Assembly: GCA_045632485.1 (NCBI GenBank)
Contig: JAZQWT010000149.1
Span: forward strand, 1-15,084
Reading direction: 5' to 3'
Source of the DNA: SIG575 sp045632485
Lineage (GTDB): Bacteria > Bacillota > Clostridia > Oscillospirales > Acutalibacteraceae
Length of the DNA: 15,084 nucleotides
Position 1 is the first letter of the stretch; every line of letters begins with the position of its first letter. Below are positions 6,973 through 14,588 of this stretch, one piece after another. Both the position numbers and the translations under genes were made by a program. The notes under the pieces are model-generated. The model did no database searches and was not told where the DNA came from. It was given only the letters and a program-made list of their open reading frames with translations.

Positions 6973-7998
6973 TTATTCATCCCTTTCTGCACTTATAATT
7001 TCACCGACAAGCTTTGTAAGGTATTTCACACTTGGCACAAGCCTTGCGTAGTCCATACGCGTAGGGCCTATGATTCCGAATGCTCCGCCCAATGAATCCG
7101 AAACAGTATAAGGTGATACAATCATACTTGAATACTGAAGCGGTGTGAACGGATTTTCCTTGCCGATATATACATTCAGTCCGTTATTAGTGGCGGAAAG
7201 TACATTCAAAAGTGTGTCTCGTTTTGAAAGAAATTCCATTATACCGAAAACGTCCGAACTTATTTCTTTATTATTGAAAAGATTCTGCTGACCGCCAAGC
7301 ACTATGTCTGCACGCATGGCCTCCTGTGCCAGATCTGAAAGTGCCACAACAATGGGACTCATTGCAAGGGCATATTCACCCAAGGACACCACAAGACTCT
7401 GCAGAACTATATCTGCCATACTTTTAAGCGGTTTGCCGATAAATTTTTCTGCTGCCATTTTATAAAAAATCTGCACAATTTCTTCTGTTATATCAGCATC
7501 TGTTCTGCAGACTTTATTTTTAAGTATACCTGATGAAGTGAGCATTACCACAATTGCAGTTTTTCTGCTAACAGGCACAAGCTCAACCTTGCGGATTGAA
7601 GCACCTACGCTGGTTGGCGTTGTTGTTACAACGGCACAATCAGTGACATCTGCTAAAATTGCCGCTGCTTCTCTGAGAAGCTTTTCAGGATCTCCGAAGT
7701 GAGTTCCCAGCATCATATCAATGCGTCTTCTCTGCTCTTCTTCAAGCGAGCGTTCACACATCAGTTCATCAACATAATATCTGTAACCCTTCTGTGTGGG
7801 GATTCTGCCCGATGAAGTGTGGGGCTGTTCAAGATAACCCATATCGGCAAGCTCAGCCATTTCGTTTCTGACAGTTGCAGAGGATACGGAAATATCTGAA
7901 CTTTCAAGAAGCATTTTTGAACCAACAGGCTCGCCTGTTTTAATGTATCGTTCTATAACGGCTGCAAGAATCTGCTTTTTACGCTCTGTCATTCCCAT
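6973..7998 (-). CDS. hrcA: Heat-inducible transcription repressor HrcA
   Basis: Represses class I heat-shock operons by binding CIRCE; the GroEL system is generally needed to keep it active, so heat titration relieves repression. It has 341 residues. The N-terminal winged helix-turn-helix covers about 1-76, with ERYIKTGEPVGSKML, SSATVRNEMAEL and the wing SSGRIPTQKGYRYYVDEL. The regulatory and dimerisation domain follows, with GIIGPTRMDY near the C-terminus, as is typical. Two starts are possible: ATG at 7998, close to GGTGAG, or the in-frame ATG at 7992 (Met3) with better spacing. It heads the hrcA-grpE-dnaK-dnaJ segment and lies just downstream of a perfect CIRCE, so it is autoregulated. Confidence 0.97.
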   Translation of the reverse strand: MGMTERKKQILAAVIERYIKTGEPVGSKMLLESSDISVSSATVRNEMAELADMGYLEQPHTSSGRIPTQKGYRYYVDELMCERSLEEEQRRRIDMMLGTHFGDPEKLLREAAAILADVTDCAVVTTTPTSVGASIRKVELVPVSRKTAIVVMLTSSGILKNKVCRTDADITEEIVQIFYKMAAEKFIGKPLKSMADIVLQSLVVSLGEYALAMSPIVVALSDLAQEAMRADIVLGGQQNLFNNKEISSDVFGIMEFLSKRDTLLNVLSATNNGLNVYIGKENPFTPLQYSSMIVSPYTVSDSLGGAFGIIGPTRMDYARLVPSVKYLTKLVGEIISAERDE

Positions 7999-8021
7999 AT
8001 TCTCACCGTCCTTATATGCTG

Positions 8022-8052
8022 CTTTAGCACTCGATAAACGAGAGTGCTAAAG
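8022..8052. promoter_or_regulatory. CIRCE operator (HrcA binding site)
   Basis: TTAGCACTC (8024-8032), nine bases, then GAGTGCTAA (8042-8050) is a perfect match to the CIRCE consensus. The arms extend to 11 bp (CTTTAGCACTC with its exact complement). In the hrcA direction it starts a few bases after the predicted transcription start, so it acts both as DNA operator and, once transcribed, as a 5' leader hairpin. Confidence 0.98.
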
Positions 8053-8061
8053 TCTACATAT

Positions 8062-8090
8062 AATATACAACTGATGGGAAATAATGTCAA
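8062..8090 (-). promoter_or_regulatory. Sigma-A-type promoter of hrcA-grpE-dnaK-dnaJ
   Basis: On the minus strand, TTGACA (8090-8085) is followed by 17 bases and TATATT (8067-8062). This is a consensus -35, ideal spacing and a good -10. The expected start is near 8055, immediately before CIRCE, which explains HrcA repression. The promoter lies between the clpC stop and hrcA, with no terminator visible ahead of it. Confidence 0.85.
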
Positions 8091-8112
8091 TATTTCAAAT
8101 GTAAACCTTTTG

Positions 8113-10548
8113 TTAATTAACTTGGTCAAAGGTGAAATTTTCTTCGTTTACATTACATATATACTTATTGCCCGCTTTTACTGCACCGTCAAGCATCAGT
8201 TCAGAAAGAGTATCTTCTATTTTCGACTGAATTGCACGTCGCAGTGGTCTTGCACCGTAAACAGGGTCAAAGCCTGCATCAGCAATTTTCTTCACCGCTT
8301 CTTCTGAAAATTCAATTTCAATATCAAGCTGTGATACCCTCTTTTCAAGTGAAGAAAGCATCCGCTTTGCTATTTCCTCAATATCATTCTGCATAAGCTG
8401 TCTGAACACAATAATATCGTCAATTCTGTTCAGGAATTCAGGCTTGAAGCACTGTTTCAGTTCTCCTAAAACAGATTCCTTGATTTTCTCGTGCGAAATG
8501 CTGTCGGATGACTCTGCTGAGAAACCGAAGGATGATTTTTTATCTGTTATCAGCTTTGCACCTACGTTTGAAGTCATTATAATGATACTGTTTTTGAAAT
8601 CAACTTTTCTGCCCTGTGAATCTGTGAGAATACCGTCTTCAAGAATCTGCAGGAGAATATTGAAAACATCAGGGTGCGCTTTTTCAATTTCGTCAAACAG
8701 AACAACGGAGTACGGCTTTCTGCGGATTGCCTCTGTAAGCTGACCGCCCTCGTCATATCCTACATATCCGGGTGGAGAGCCTACAAGCCTTGACACCGTA
8801 TGCTTTTCCATATACTCTGACATATCAAAGCGGATTATTGCACTTTCCGAGCCGAACATTGACTCTGCAAGCGTCTTGCAAAGCTCCGTTTTACCTACAC
8901 CCGTAGGACCGAGGAAAATAAATGAGCCTGTGGGACGTTTGGGGTCTTTAAGACCTGCTCTGCCTCGTCTTATCGCTTTTGCAACAGCTCTTACTGCTTC
9001 ATCCTGACCTACAATTCTTTCGTGGAGCACATCTTCCATTTTAAGAAGCCTTGCACTTTCCTCTTCCGTTAACTGTGTTACGGGAATACCTGTCCAGTCT
9101 GCCACAATTTCTGCAATTTCTTCCGCAGTTACTTCACCGCTGAAATCCTGCATTTCTTTTCGACGTGCCTCTTTCTTTTCTTCCAGAAGAGCAATAAGTT
9201 TCTTTTCCTCATCGCGTAATTCTGCAGCAGTTTCAAAATCCTGATTTGCCACAGCGTGTTCTTTCTCTCCGCGAACGGACTTTATTTTATCTTCCGTTTC
9301 TTTGACGTCGGTCGGCATTGTGTAAGCACGGAGTCTTACTTTTGAAGATGCCTCGTCAATTAAATCTATTGCTTTATCAGGCAGGAATCTGTCACCGATA
9401 TATCTTGATGAAAGTTTTACTGCTGCATCTATTGCTTCTTCCGTAATTTTAATTTTGTGGTGTGCCTCGTATTTATCCTTAAGACCTTTGAGAATTTCTA
9501 TTGCTTCTTCTTCGCTCGGCTCACCTACCATCACAGGCTGAAAACGTCTTTCGAGGGCAGCATCTTTTTCGATGTGTTTTCTGTATTCATCAATTGTGGT
9601 TGCACCGATAAGCTGAATTTCACCACGTGCAAGTGAGGGCTTCAATATATTTGCCGCATCAACTGCACCTTCTGCAGAGCCTGCACCGATAAGAGTGTGT
9701 ATTTCGTCTATGAAAAGAATCACATCTCCCGCTTTTTTCACTTCATCCATTGCGGTTTTGATTCTTTCTTCAAAATCACCTCTGTACTTTGTACCTGCCA
9801 CCATACCTGTAAGGTCAAGTGTATAGAGCTTTTTATCTTTAAGAAGTTCAGGCACTTCCCCTTCTGAAATTTTAAGAGCAAGTCCTTCTGCGATTGCAGT
9901 TTTACCTACACCCGGCTCACCTATAAGGCAGGGATTGTTTTTTGTTCTTCTTGACAGAATCTGAATTACTCTTTCAATTTCTTTCTGTCTGCCGATAACA
10001 GGGTCGATTTTATTCTGATTTGCCAACTCTGTAAGGTTTCTGCCAAACTTTTCGAGAGTCGGTACATCTGATTTTGTTTTTGCACTGCCTTTTTTTGCAT
10101 TATCGCCTGCAGATGAGTCAAAAGCTCTGTTTATTTCCTGCACAATTTCATTCACAGAAACACCAAGCTCTGAAAGAATGCTCACTGCAAGACCTTCACT
10201 TTCCTTTATAGTGGAAAGCAATATATGCTCAGTTCCCACAAGTGCCTGACCTGAAGATGAGGCAAGGGATGCAGAATATTCAACGATGTGTTTTGAACGG
10301 GGTGTAAAATCTGCAGGAGTAAGTGATGTGGGAGTGCCTACACCTATACTAATCCTTAAAATATCTTCTACCTTTTCTTTTGTTATGCCTTTTGAGGAGA
10401 GAACACTTGACGCCACTCCCTGAACAGACAAAAGACCCATCAGAAGATGCTCACTGCCCACATACGCATGGCCTAAATTTTCAGCAGAAATCATCGCTTC
10501 GTTCAAAGCCATATTTGCTTTTTCGGTAAAACCTGAAAATTTATACAT
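8113..10548 (-). CDS. clpC: ATP-dependent Clp protease ATPase subunit ClpC
   Basis: Hsp100 AAA+ unfoldase that threads substrates into ClpP for degradation; in Firmicutes it degrades McsB arginine-phosphorylated and adaptor-delivered proteins. It has 811 residues, the usual ClpC length. Domains: N-terminal double Clp repeat (about 1-145); first AAA+ with Walker A GEPGVGKT (210-217) and Walker B LFIDE (278-282); a middle domain with a UVR-like motif at about 425-460 (NQDFETAAELRDEEKK); second AAA+ with GPTGVGKT (547-554), LFDE (617-620) and the sensor region around NRID (707-710). FGF at 674-676 fits the ClpP-docking loop. The start is ATG with GGAGG, 33 bases after mcsB. ClpP is not in this window. 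It is co-transcribed from the CtsR-controlled promoter. Confidence 0.98.
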   Translation of the reverse strand: MYKFSGFTEKANMALNEAMISAENLGHAYVGSEHLLMGLLSVQGVASSVLSSKGITKEKVEDILRISIGVGTPTSLTPADFTPRSKHIVEYSASLASSSGQALVGTEHILLSTIKESEGLAVSILSELGVSVNEIVQEINRAFDSSAGDNAKKGSAKTKSDVPTLEKFGRNLTELANQNKIDPVIGRQKEIERVIQILSRRTKNNPCLIGEPGVGKTAIAEGLALKISEGEVPELLKDKKLYTLDLTGMVAGTKYRGDFEERIKTAMDEVKKAGDVILFIDEIHTLIGAGSAEGAVDAANILKPSLARGEIQLIGATTIDEYRKHIEKDAALERRFQPVMVGEPSEEEAIEILKGLKDKYEAHHKIKITEEAIDAAVKLSSRYIGDRFLPDKAIDLIDEASSKVRLRAYTMPTDVKETEDKIKSVRGEKEHAVANQDFETAAELRDEEKKLIALLEEKKEARRKEMQDFSGEVTAEEIAEIVADWTGIPVTQLTEEESARLLKMEDVLHERIVGQDEAVRAVAKAIRRGRAGLKDPKRPTGSFIFLGPTGVGKTELCKTLAESMFGSESAIIRFDMSEYMEKHTVSRLVGSPPGYVGYDEGGQLTEAIRRKPYSVVLFDEIEKAHPDVFNILLQILEDGILTDSQGRKVDFKNSIIIMTSNVGAKLITDKKSSFGFSAESSDSISHEKIKESVLGELKQCFKPEFLNRIDDIIVFRQLMQNDIEEIAKRMLSSLEKRVSQLDIEIEFSEEAVKKIADAGFDPVYGARPLRRAIQSKIEDTLSELMLDGAVKAGNKYICNVNEENFTFDQVN

Positions 10549-10581
10549 AACTGTTACCTCCGTTATTTGTATTTTTAAAAT

Positions 10582-11589
10582 TTATTCGCCTAATATTTCT
10601 CTTACTTCCTTTGCTCTTGATTTATCTCTTTCTTCCGCATCAAGCATTGCTGAATTTCTTACATTCACCGTTGCAGGCTGCATATCGGGAATCATTGCAT
10701 TGATTTTTTCAATATCAATATCAATGATTTTTTCTGCCGATGCAAGACGCACAAGAGAGATAAGCTTCATAAACTCGTTTGAAGTAAGCTTTCTTGCATA
10801 TTTTAAAATTCCGTATGCTCTGAAAATTGAATCAAGATAATCTTCATTTGAAAGCAATTCTTTTCTTGCATTTCTTTCCTGTGAAATAATCTGTTTTACA
10901 ATTGAATTGAGATTAAAAATTGCCTCTTTTTCGCTGATGCCCAAAGTAATCTGATTGCTTATCTGGTAGATGTCACCACCGGGCTGACTTCCCTCTCCGT
11001 ATGCACCGCGTATTACAAGACCGAGTTTTGAAACTGTTGATGCAAGACGTGAAATAAGTCCCTGTTTTGTAAGCGCAGGAAGATGAAGCATTACAGATGC
11101 TCTCATACCTGTGCCAAGATTTGTGGGACACTGTGTGAGAAAACCTATTCTTTCATCAAAGGCATAGTTTAAAGTTCTGCCGATATCTTTTTCGATTTTT
11201 TCTGCCTTTTCATATGCTTTATCAAGCTCTAAACCTGCTTCCATCGCCTGAATTCTCAGATGGTCTTCTTCCTGAAGCATAATGCTTATGTCCTCTTCAT
11301 CAGAAAGAATAAGTGCTTTCGCTTTTGACGGTCCTGCAAACTCGGGACTTATGAGATGTCTTTCTGCAAGGGAAACTGTCTGAAATGCAGGAACAGATTC
11401 CATTTCAATGAAACTCATATTTTCATTATCGGACAAAACTGCATCTTTAATCCGTGAATTTAATTCCTTTTTCTTATCTTCATCAAGTCTGAACGGAAAA
11501 GGATATTCTTTGATGTTTCTTGCAAATCTGATTCTTGTGCTGAGAACAACATCGCCTTCGGGTCCGAAATCTCTGTACCATTTACCCAT
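10582..11589 (-). CDS. mcsB: Protein arginine kinase McsB
   Basis: Phosphorylates arginine residues on CtsR and on damaged proteins, the latter tagging them for ClpC-ClpP; it belongs to the phosphagen kinase fold. The 335 residues include the nucleotide-binding STRIRFARN (17-25), QEED (106-109), the active-site block CPTNLGTGMRASVMLHLP (154-171) and GAYGEGS followed by DIYQISNQITLG (195-217). The C-terminal RDKSRA (321-326) matches the RDxxRA phospho-arginine-binding motif described for McsB. The length is slightly shorter than the Bacillus protein. The ATG shares its A with the mcsA stop (TAATG), and AAGGAGAG precedes it, so McsA and McsB translation is coupled, consistent with their acting as a complex. 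Confidence 0.96.
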   Translation of the reverse strand: MGKWYRDFGPEGDVVLSTRIRFARNIKEYPFPFRLDEDKKKELNSRIKDAVLSDNENMSFIEMESVPAFQTVSLAERHLISPEFAGPSKAKALILSDEEDISIMLQEEDHLRIQAMEAGLELDKAYEKAEKIEKDIGRTLNYAFDERIGFLTQCPTNLGTGMRASVMLHLPALTKQGLISRLASTVSKLGLVIRGAYGEGSQPGGDIYQISNQITLGISEKEAIFNLNSIVKQIISQERNARKELLSNEDYLDSIFRAYGILKYARKLTSNEFMKLISLVRLASAEKIIDIDIEKINAMIPDMQPATVNVRNSAMLDAEERDKSRAKEVREILGE

Positions 11590-12101
11590 TACATTTCACT
11601 CTCCTTTTCCTTGATCGCATCTCTGAGTTCTGCTGCTTTTTCAAAATTCTGCTCCTCTATAGCAACCTTCATTTCTTCTTTAAGCTCTGCAATAATTTCT
11701 TCTTTTGTCTTTTCTTTTTTAACCTGTATATCATCAGTTACGTTGGCAACCTTACCGTTGTGCTGGGTTTTCCCGTGAATACGCTGAATTGAGGGAAGAA
11801 GCATTTCATAAAACTTTTCGTAGCAATCGGCACAACCTATTTTGCCTGTTTTTACGATTTCTTCAAAAGACATTCCGCATTTTTCACAACGCTCAACCTT
11901 ACTGCCTGCGAGCATTGATTTCGGTTTTGAGAAAAAGTTTCCGAAGAAATCGCCTAAATCAAATCCGAAGCCTGAAAATACATCGGCATATCCTAATTTA
12001 CCGGCACAGTCTGAACATAAGTGAAGCTGTGTATATTCGCCGTTTACAACGCTCTTGATGTGAGTTGTTGCTTCGTGCTTTTTACAATTCTGACATAACA
12101 T
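11589..12101 (-). CDS. mcsA: McsA, zinc-binding activator of McsB
   Basis: Activates McsB kinase and links it to CtsR and ClpC. The 170 residues contain four CxxC pairs, Cys3/Cys6, Cys29/Cys32, Cys72/Cys75 and Cys90/Cys93, expected to bind zinc, separated by a Gly/Phe-rich linker (GFGFDLGDFFGNFFS, 44-58). A C-terminal UVR motif covers about 135-168, with EEQNFEKAAELRDAIKEKE, similar to the one in ClpC. All cysteines are present, so it looks functional. The ribosome site GAGGAGGA precedes the ATG, 22 bases after the ctsR stop. Confidence 0.95.
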   Translation of the reverse strand: MLCQNCKKHEATTHIKSVVNGEYTQLHLCSDCAGKLGYADVFSGFGFDLGDFFGNFFSKPKSMLAGSKVERCEKCGMSFEEIVKTGKIGCADCYEKFYEMLLPSIQRIHGKTQHNGKVANVTDDIQVKKEKTKEEIIAELKEEMKVAIEEQNFEKAAELRDAIKEKESEM

Positions 12102-12123
12102 AATAAATTCCTCCTCGTCTGTA

Positions 12124-12570
12124 TTACATCAGGCTCAATAACATCTGCTTGAAAATTGCTGCTCTGATTTCATCTTTCACTGCTATGGGTGCTGCACGAA
12201 GACAGTTTTCCGAAGTTGCAGCAAGAATAAGTTTTGTAGTTTTATCATCAAGCAAATCCTGATAATTAAGATTGTATAAATGTGCTCTGCACGTTTTATC
12301 GTCAAGTTTCAGTCCTATTCCGTTTACAACGTGCATAAGAGCTGTGCCCTTATCATACTTTGCCCTCGTTATGCGGATATAACCTCCGCCTCCTCTTCGG
12401 CTTTCTACTATATAGCCGTGTTCGGGCGTAAACCTCGAAGAAATAACATAGTTTATCTGGCTGGGTACGCAGCCGAGAGTTTCTGCCATTTCATTTCGCT
12501 GAATTTCCGTATATCCGTCACGCTCAAGCATTTCCAATATCATCTGGGCTATTGCGTTACTTAAATTCAT
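12124..12570 (-). CDS. ctsR: CtsR, class III heat-shock repressor
   Basis: Dimeric winged-helix repressor of clp genes that senses heat directly. It has 148 residues from the chosen ATG. The DNA-binding domain (about 20-70) contains GCVPSQINYVISSRFTPEHGYIVESRRGGGGYIRI, marked by the Gly-rich thermosensing wing Arg59-Gly60-63. Arg59 corresponds to the wing arginine targeted by McsB in Bacillus/Geobacillus. The C-terminal helical dimer domain (about 75-148) is complete. An upstream GTG at 12579 would add three residues, but the ATG at 12570 has GGGAAG at eight-base spacing and gives the usual N-terminus. It heads the minus-strand operon and is flanked by CtsR operators, so it is autoregulated. 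Confidence 0.96.
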   Translation of the reverse strand: MNLSNAIAQMILEMLERDGYTEIQRNEMAETLGCVPSQINYVISSRFTPEHGYIVESRRGGGGYIRITRAKYDKGTALMHVVNGIGLKLDDKTCRAHLYNLNYQDLLDDKTTKLILAATSENCLRAAPIAVKDEIRAAIFKQMLLSLM

Positions 12571-12607
12571 ATTAATCACTTCCCGGTTTTATTCTTATGT
12601 TTTTGAC

Positions 12608-12624
12608 TTTGACTTTCTTTGACC
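12608..12624 (-). promoter_or_regulatory. CtsR operator, downstream of the ctsR start site
   Basis: On the minus strand this reads GGTCAAA-GAA-AGTCAAA, a perfect match to the tandem heptad consensus RGTCAAA-NAN-RGTCAAA. A third half-site (AGTCAAA, 12608-12602) overlaps its end by one base. It lies at roughly +6 to +22 of the predicted ctsR transcript, where bound CtsR would block promoter clearance. Confidence 0.93.
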
Positions 12625-12635
12625 TTACAATAATT

Positions 12636-12663
12636 ATTATAGGACTTTTTCTGATTTTATCAA
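12636..12663 (-). promoter_or_regulatory. Sigma-A-type promoter of ctsR-mcsA-mcsB-clpC
   Basis: On the minus strand, TTGATA (12663-12658), 16 bases, then a perfect TATAAT (12641-12636). The predicted start is near 12629, giving a leader of about 60 bases to the ctsR ATG. CtsR operators lie immediately on both sides. Confidence 0.82.
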
Positions 12664-12664
12664 A

Positions 12665-12681
12665 GGTCAAAAAAGGTCAAA
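12665..12681 (+). promoter_or_regulatory. CtsR operator, upstream of the ctsR -35
   Basis: GGTCAAA-AAA-GGTCAAA on the plus strand is a perfect tandem CtsR heptad. It abuts the -35 box of the ctsR promoter (about -36 to -52) and points the opposite way from the downstream operator, toward the divergent beta-CASP gene. Confidence 0.93.
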
Positions 12682-12713
12682 AACTACTTTTTGCTGTTCA
12701 ATATCAGAGTTTA

Positions 12714-12782
12714 TCTCTCGTTTTCTCGTTTTTTCTCAATTTTTCTTGATTTTTTGATTTTTTTGTTTTTTTGATTTTGATT
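12714..12782 (+). other. Polypyrimidine low-complexity tract
   Basis: About 69 bases made almost entirely of T with some C on the plus strand, built from loose repeats of TCTCGTTT and TTGATTTT. It is too biased to code. It may be curved or flexible DNA between two divergent promoters, or an UP-element-like region for one of them. Confidence 0.6.
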
Positions 12783-12783
12783 G

Positions 12784-12820
12784 CAAAAATCAAATAAAAG
12801 TCAAAAACTTGATTTTTGAC
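12784..12820. promoter_or_regulatory. Overlapping inverted repeats over the -35 of the beta-CASP gene
   Basis: CAAAAATCAA (12784-12793) is exactly complementary to TTGATTTTTG (12809-12818). GTCAAAAA (12800-12807) is exactly complementary to TTTTTGAC (12813-12820). The two pairings share the right-hand segment and exclude each other. The half-sites AGTCAAA (12799-12805) and, inverted, GGTCAAA (12821-12815) resemble CtsR heptads but are not in the tandem arrangement. This is a candidate operator for CtsR or another repressor. Confidence 0.5.
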
Positions 12821-12837
12821 CAAAATACGTATATACT
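12809..12837 (+). promoter_or_regulatory. Putative sigma-A promoter of the beta-CASP gene
   Basis: TTGATT (12809-12814), 17 bases, TATACT (12832-12837). The predicted start near 12844 leaves only about 15 bases of leader, with the ribosome site AAGAGGTG at 12845-12852. The short leader makes the exact assignment uncertain. Confidence 0.55.
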
Positions 12838-12858
12838 TTATATTAAGAGGTGATAATT

Positions 12859-14457
12859 ATGAAATTGACCTTTCTTGGTGCGGCACACGAGGTTACGGGC
12901 TCCTGTACACTTCTGAATGCCTGCGGATACAATATTCTCATTGACTGCGGAATGGAACAAGGTGCAGATACATATGAAAATTGCGAAATCCCTGTTTCCC
13001 CTGCAGAAATTGACTGCGTTTTTCTTACCCACGCTCACCTTGACCATTCGGGTAAAATCCCTATGCTTGTTGCAAACGGCTATAAAGGTCCTGTTTATTC
13101 AACATCGGCAACGCAAAAGCTTTGCTCAATAATGCTTCTTGATTCTGCTCATATTCAGGAGCTTGAGGCTTTGTGGAAAAACAGAAAAGCCGCACGTTCA
13201 GGTGACGGTGGATATAAACCTCTTTATACTACAGAAGATGTGCATAAAACACTGCCTTTATTCAAAGGATGTAACTATTCAGAAAAATATGATGTTTTCG
13301 ACGGTATCTCCGTAAAATTTATTGATGCAGGGCATCTTCTCGGCTCTTCTTCAATTGAAATTACAATAAATGAAAACGGAAATGAAAAAACAATTCTGTT
13401 CTCAGGAGATGTGGGAAATATATCACGGCCTCTTATCCGTGACCCGCAGAAACCGCAGAAAGCAGATTTTGTTGTTATCGAATCAACATACGGTGACAGG
13501 CTTCACGGTGCAAGACCTGATTATGTTAATCAGCTTACAAGAATTATTCAGGATACTTTCGACAATAGCGGAAACGTGATTATCCCCTGTTTTGCTATCG
13601 GCAGAACACAGGAAATGCTTTATCTTATCCGCGAAATCAAGGAAAGAAATCTGATTCAGGGACACAACGATTTTCCCGTATGGCTTGACAGCCCTCTTGC
13701 TGTTGAGGCAACTGAAATTTACAGTAACGACGATGAATTAACGGATTATTACGATGCCGAAACGCTGAAGCTCCTGAAAGAAAACATTGAGCCTATCAAA
13801 TTCAGAGGACTTAATCTTTCTGTTACAAGCGATGATTCAAAGAAAATAAACTCTGACGGTAAGCCAAAAATCATTCTCTCTGCCAGCGGTATGTGTGAAG
13901 CCGGCAGAATCAGACATCATCTGAAACACAATCTGTGGCGGAAAGAATGCACAGTTCTTTTCGTGGGATATCAGGCACACGGCACTCTCGGCAGAATGCT
14001 TACAGACGGAGCACGTCATATAAAGCTTTTCGGTGAAGATATTCAGGTACGTGCCAACATTGAAAAACTGGACGGCATAAGCGGTCACGCAGATAAAAAT
14101 ATGCTTCTCAACTGGCTTGACAATATAAATGAAAAGCCTGAAATGATTTTTGTAAACCATGGCGACGATAATTGCTGTGAAATTTTTGCAGAAACTATAA
14201 ATACTGCTCTCGGAATTTCTGCAGTTGCACCCTACAACGGTGCTGTATACGACCTGATTACAGGTGAATGTCTTGAAAAAGGCAACACAAAATTTATTGA
14301 GAAAAAATCAAAAAAAACGTCAAACGTTTTTGACAGACTTGTGCTTGCAGGGAAGCATCTTATGGATGTTATTTACCGCAACAAAGGTGGTACAAATAAG
14401 GATTTATCAAAGTTTGCAGACCAGATAAACGACCTTTCACGCAAATGGGACAGATGA
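12859..14457 (+). CDS. Metallo-beta-lactamase fold, beta-CASP RNase-like protein
   Basis: A 532-residue two-metal hydrolase of the MBL/beta-CASP superfamily (CPSF-73-like), whose members cut or trim RNA. MBL motifs: THAHLDH (57-63; His58, His60, Asp62, His63), His159 in DAGHLLGSS, and Asp184 in FSGDVG. Beta-CASP motifs: A is Glu208 in ESTYGDR, B is His410 in SGHAD, and C is His434 in VNHGD. SASGMCEAGRIRHHL (341-355) and GYQAHGTLGR (370-379) are typical of this branch. A basic helical tail (about 480-532) is extra to the catalytic core. No signal peptide is seen, so it is cytosolic. An in-frame GTG at 12850 is part of the ribosome site, and the ATG at 12859 is preferred. It is divergent from ctsR. 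Substrate and whether it acts as endo- or exonuclease are unknown. Confidence 0.93.
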   Translation: MKLTFLGAAHEVTGSCTLLNACGYNILIDCGMEQGADTYENCEIPVSPAEIDCVFLTHAHLDHSGKIPMLVANGYKGPVYSTSATQKLCSIMLLDSAHIQELEALWKNRKAARSGDGGYKPLYTTEDVHKTLPLFKGCNYSEKYDVFDGISVKFIDAGHLLGSSSIEITINENGNEKTILFSGDVGNISRPLIRDPQKPQKADFVVIESTYGDRLHGARPDYVNQLTRIIQDTFDNSGNVIIPCFAIGRTQEMLYLIREIKERNLIQGHNDFPVWLDSPLAVEATEIYSNDDELTDYYDAETLKLLKENIEPIKFRGLNLSVTSDDSKKINSDGKPKIILSASGMCEAGRIRHHLKHNLWRKECTVLFVGYQAHGTLGRMLTDGARHIKLFGEDIQVRANIEKLDGISGHADKNMLLNWLDNINEKPEMIFVNHGDDNCCEIFAETINTALGISAVAPYNGAVYDLITGECLEKGNTKFIEKKSKKTSNVFDRLVLAGKHLMDVIYRNKGGTNKDLSKFADQINDLSRKWDR

Positions 14458-14466
14458 TAAATTAAG

Positions 14467-14529
14467 CGAAAAATCCCCTCTGTCATTTTCTTACGAAAAC
14501 GACATCTCCCCTTGCGTTTTCAAGGGGAG
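14467..14529. repeat. CCCCTCTGTCA-type palindromic repeat, copy 1
   Basis: This copy begins CGAAAAATCCCCTCTGTCA and ends with the hairpin CTCCCCTTG / CAAGGGGAG (loop CGTTTT). Its central stem is GTCATTTTC against GAAAACGAC with one A-C mismatch. Both ends are nearly identical to the copy at 14755-14818, but the central arms differ. Confidence 0.8.
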
Positions 14530-14588
14530 AACATACCATTAGTTTACCGATAAATTATAAATTACCACTGAAATAAAAATAACAAAAA

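Noticed and set aside
8124..8137. GGTCAAA followed directly by GGTGAAA near the end of clpC, resembling a CtsR operator
   Set aside because: There is no three-base spacer and the second heptad has a mismatch; it lies within the clpC coding sequence and not at a promoter.
8044..8307. Plus-strand open frame over the hrcA promoter and the end of clpC
   Set aside because: It overlaps CIRCE, the promoter and clpC in antisense and shows no protein-like features.
12839..12844. TATATT as the -10 of the beta-CASP gene, with TTGACC 17 bases upstream
   Set aside because: Transcription would start inside the ribosome binding site; the overlapping TTGATT/TATACT pair fits better.
12850..12858. GTG start for the beta-CASP gene
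   Set aside because: It is part of the AAGAGGTG ribosome site; the ATG at 12859 begins the conserved MKLTFLGAAHEVTGS sequence.
12838..13047. Minus-strand open frame at the start of the beta-CASP gene
   Set aside because: It is a shadow of a well-supported gene and has no ribosome site.
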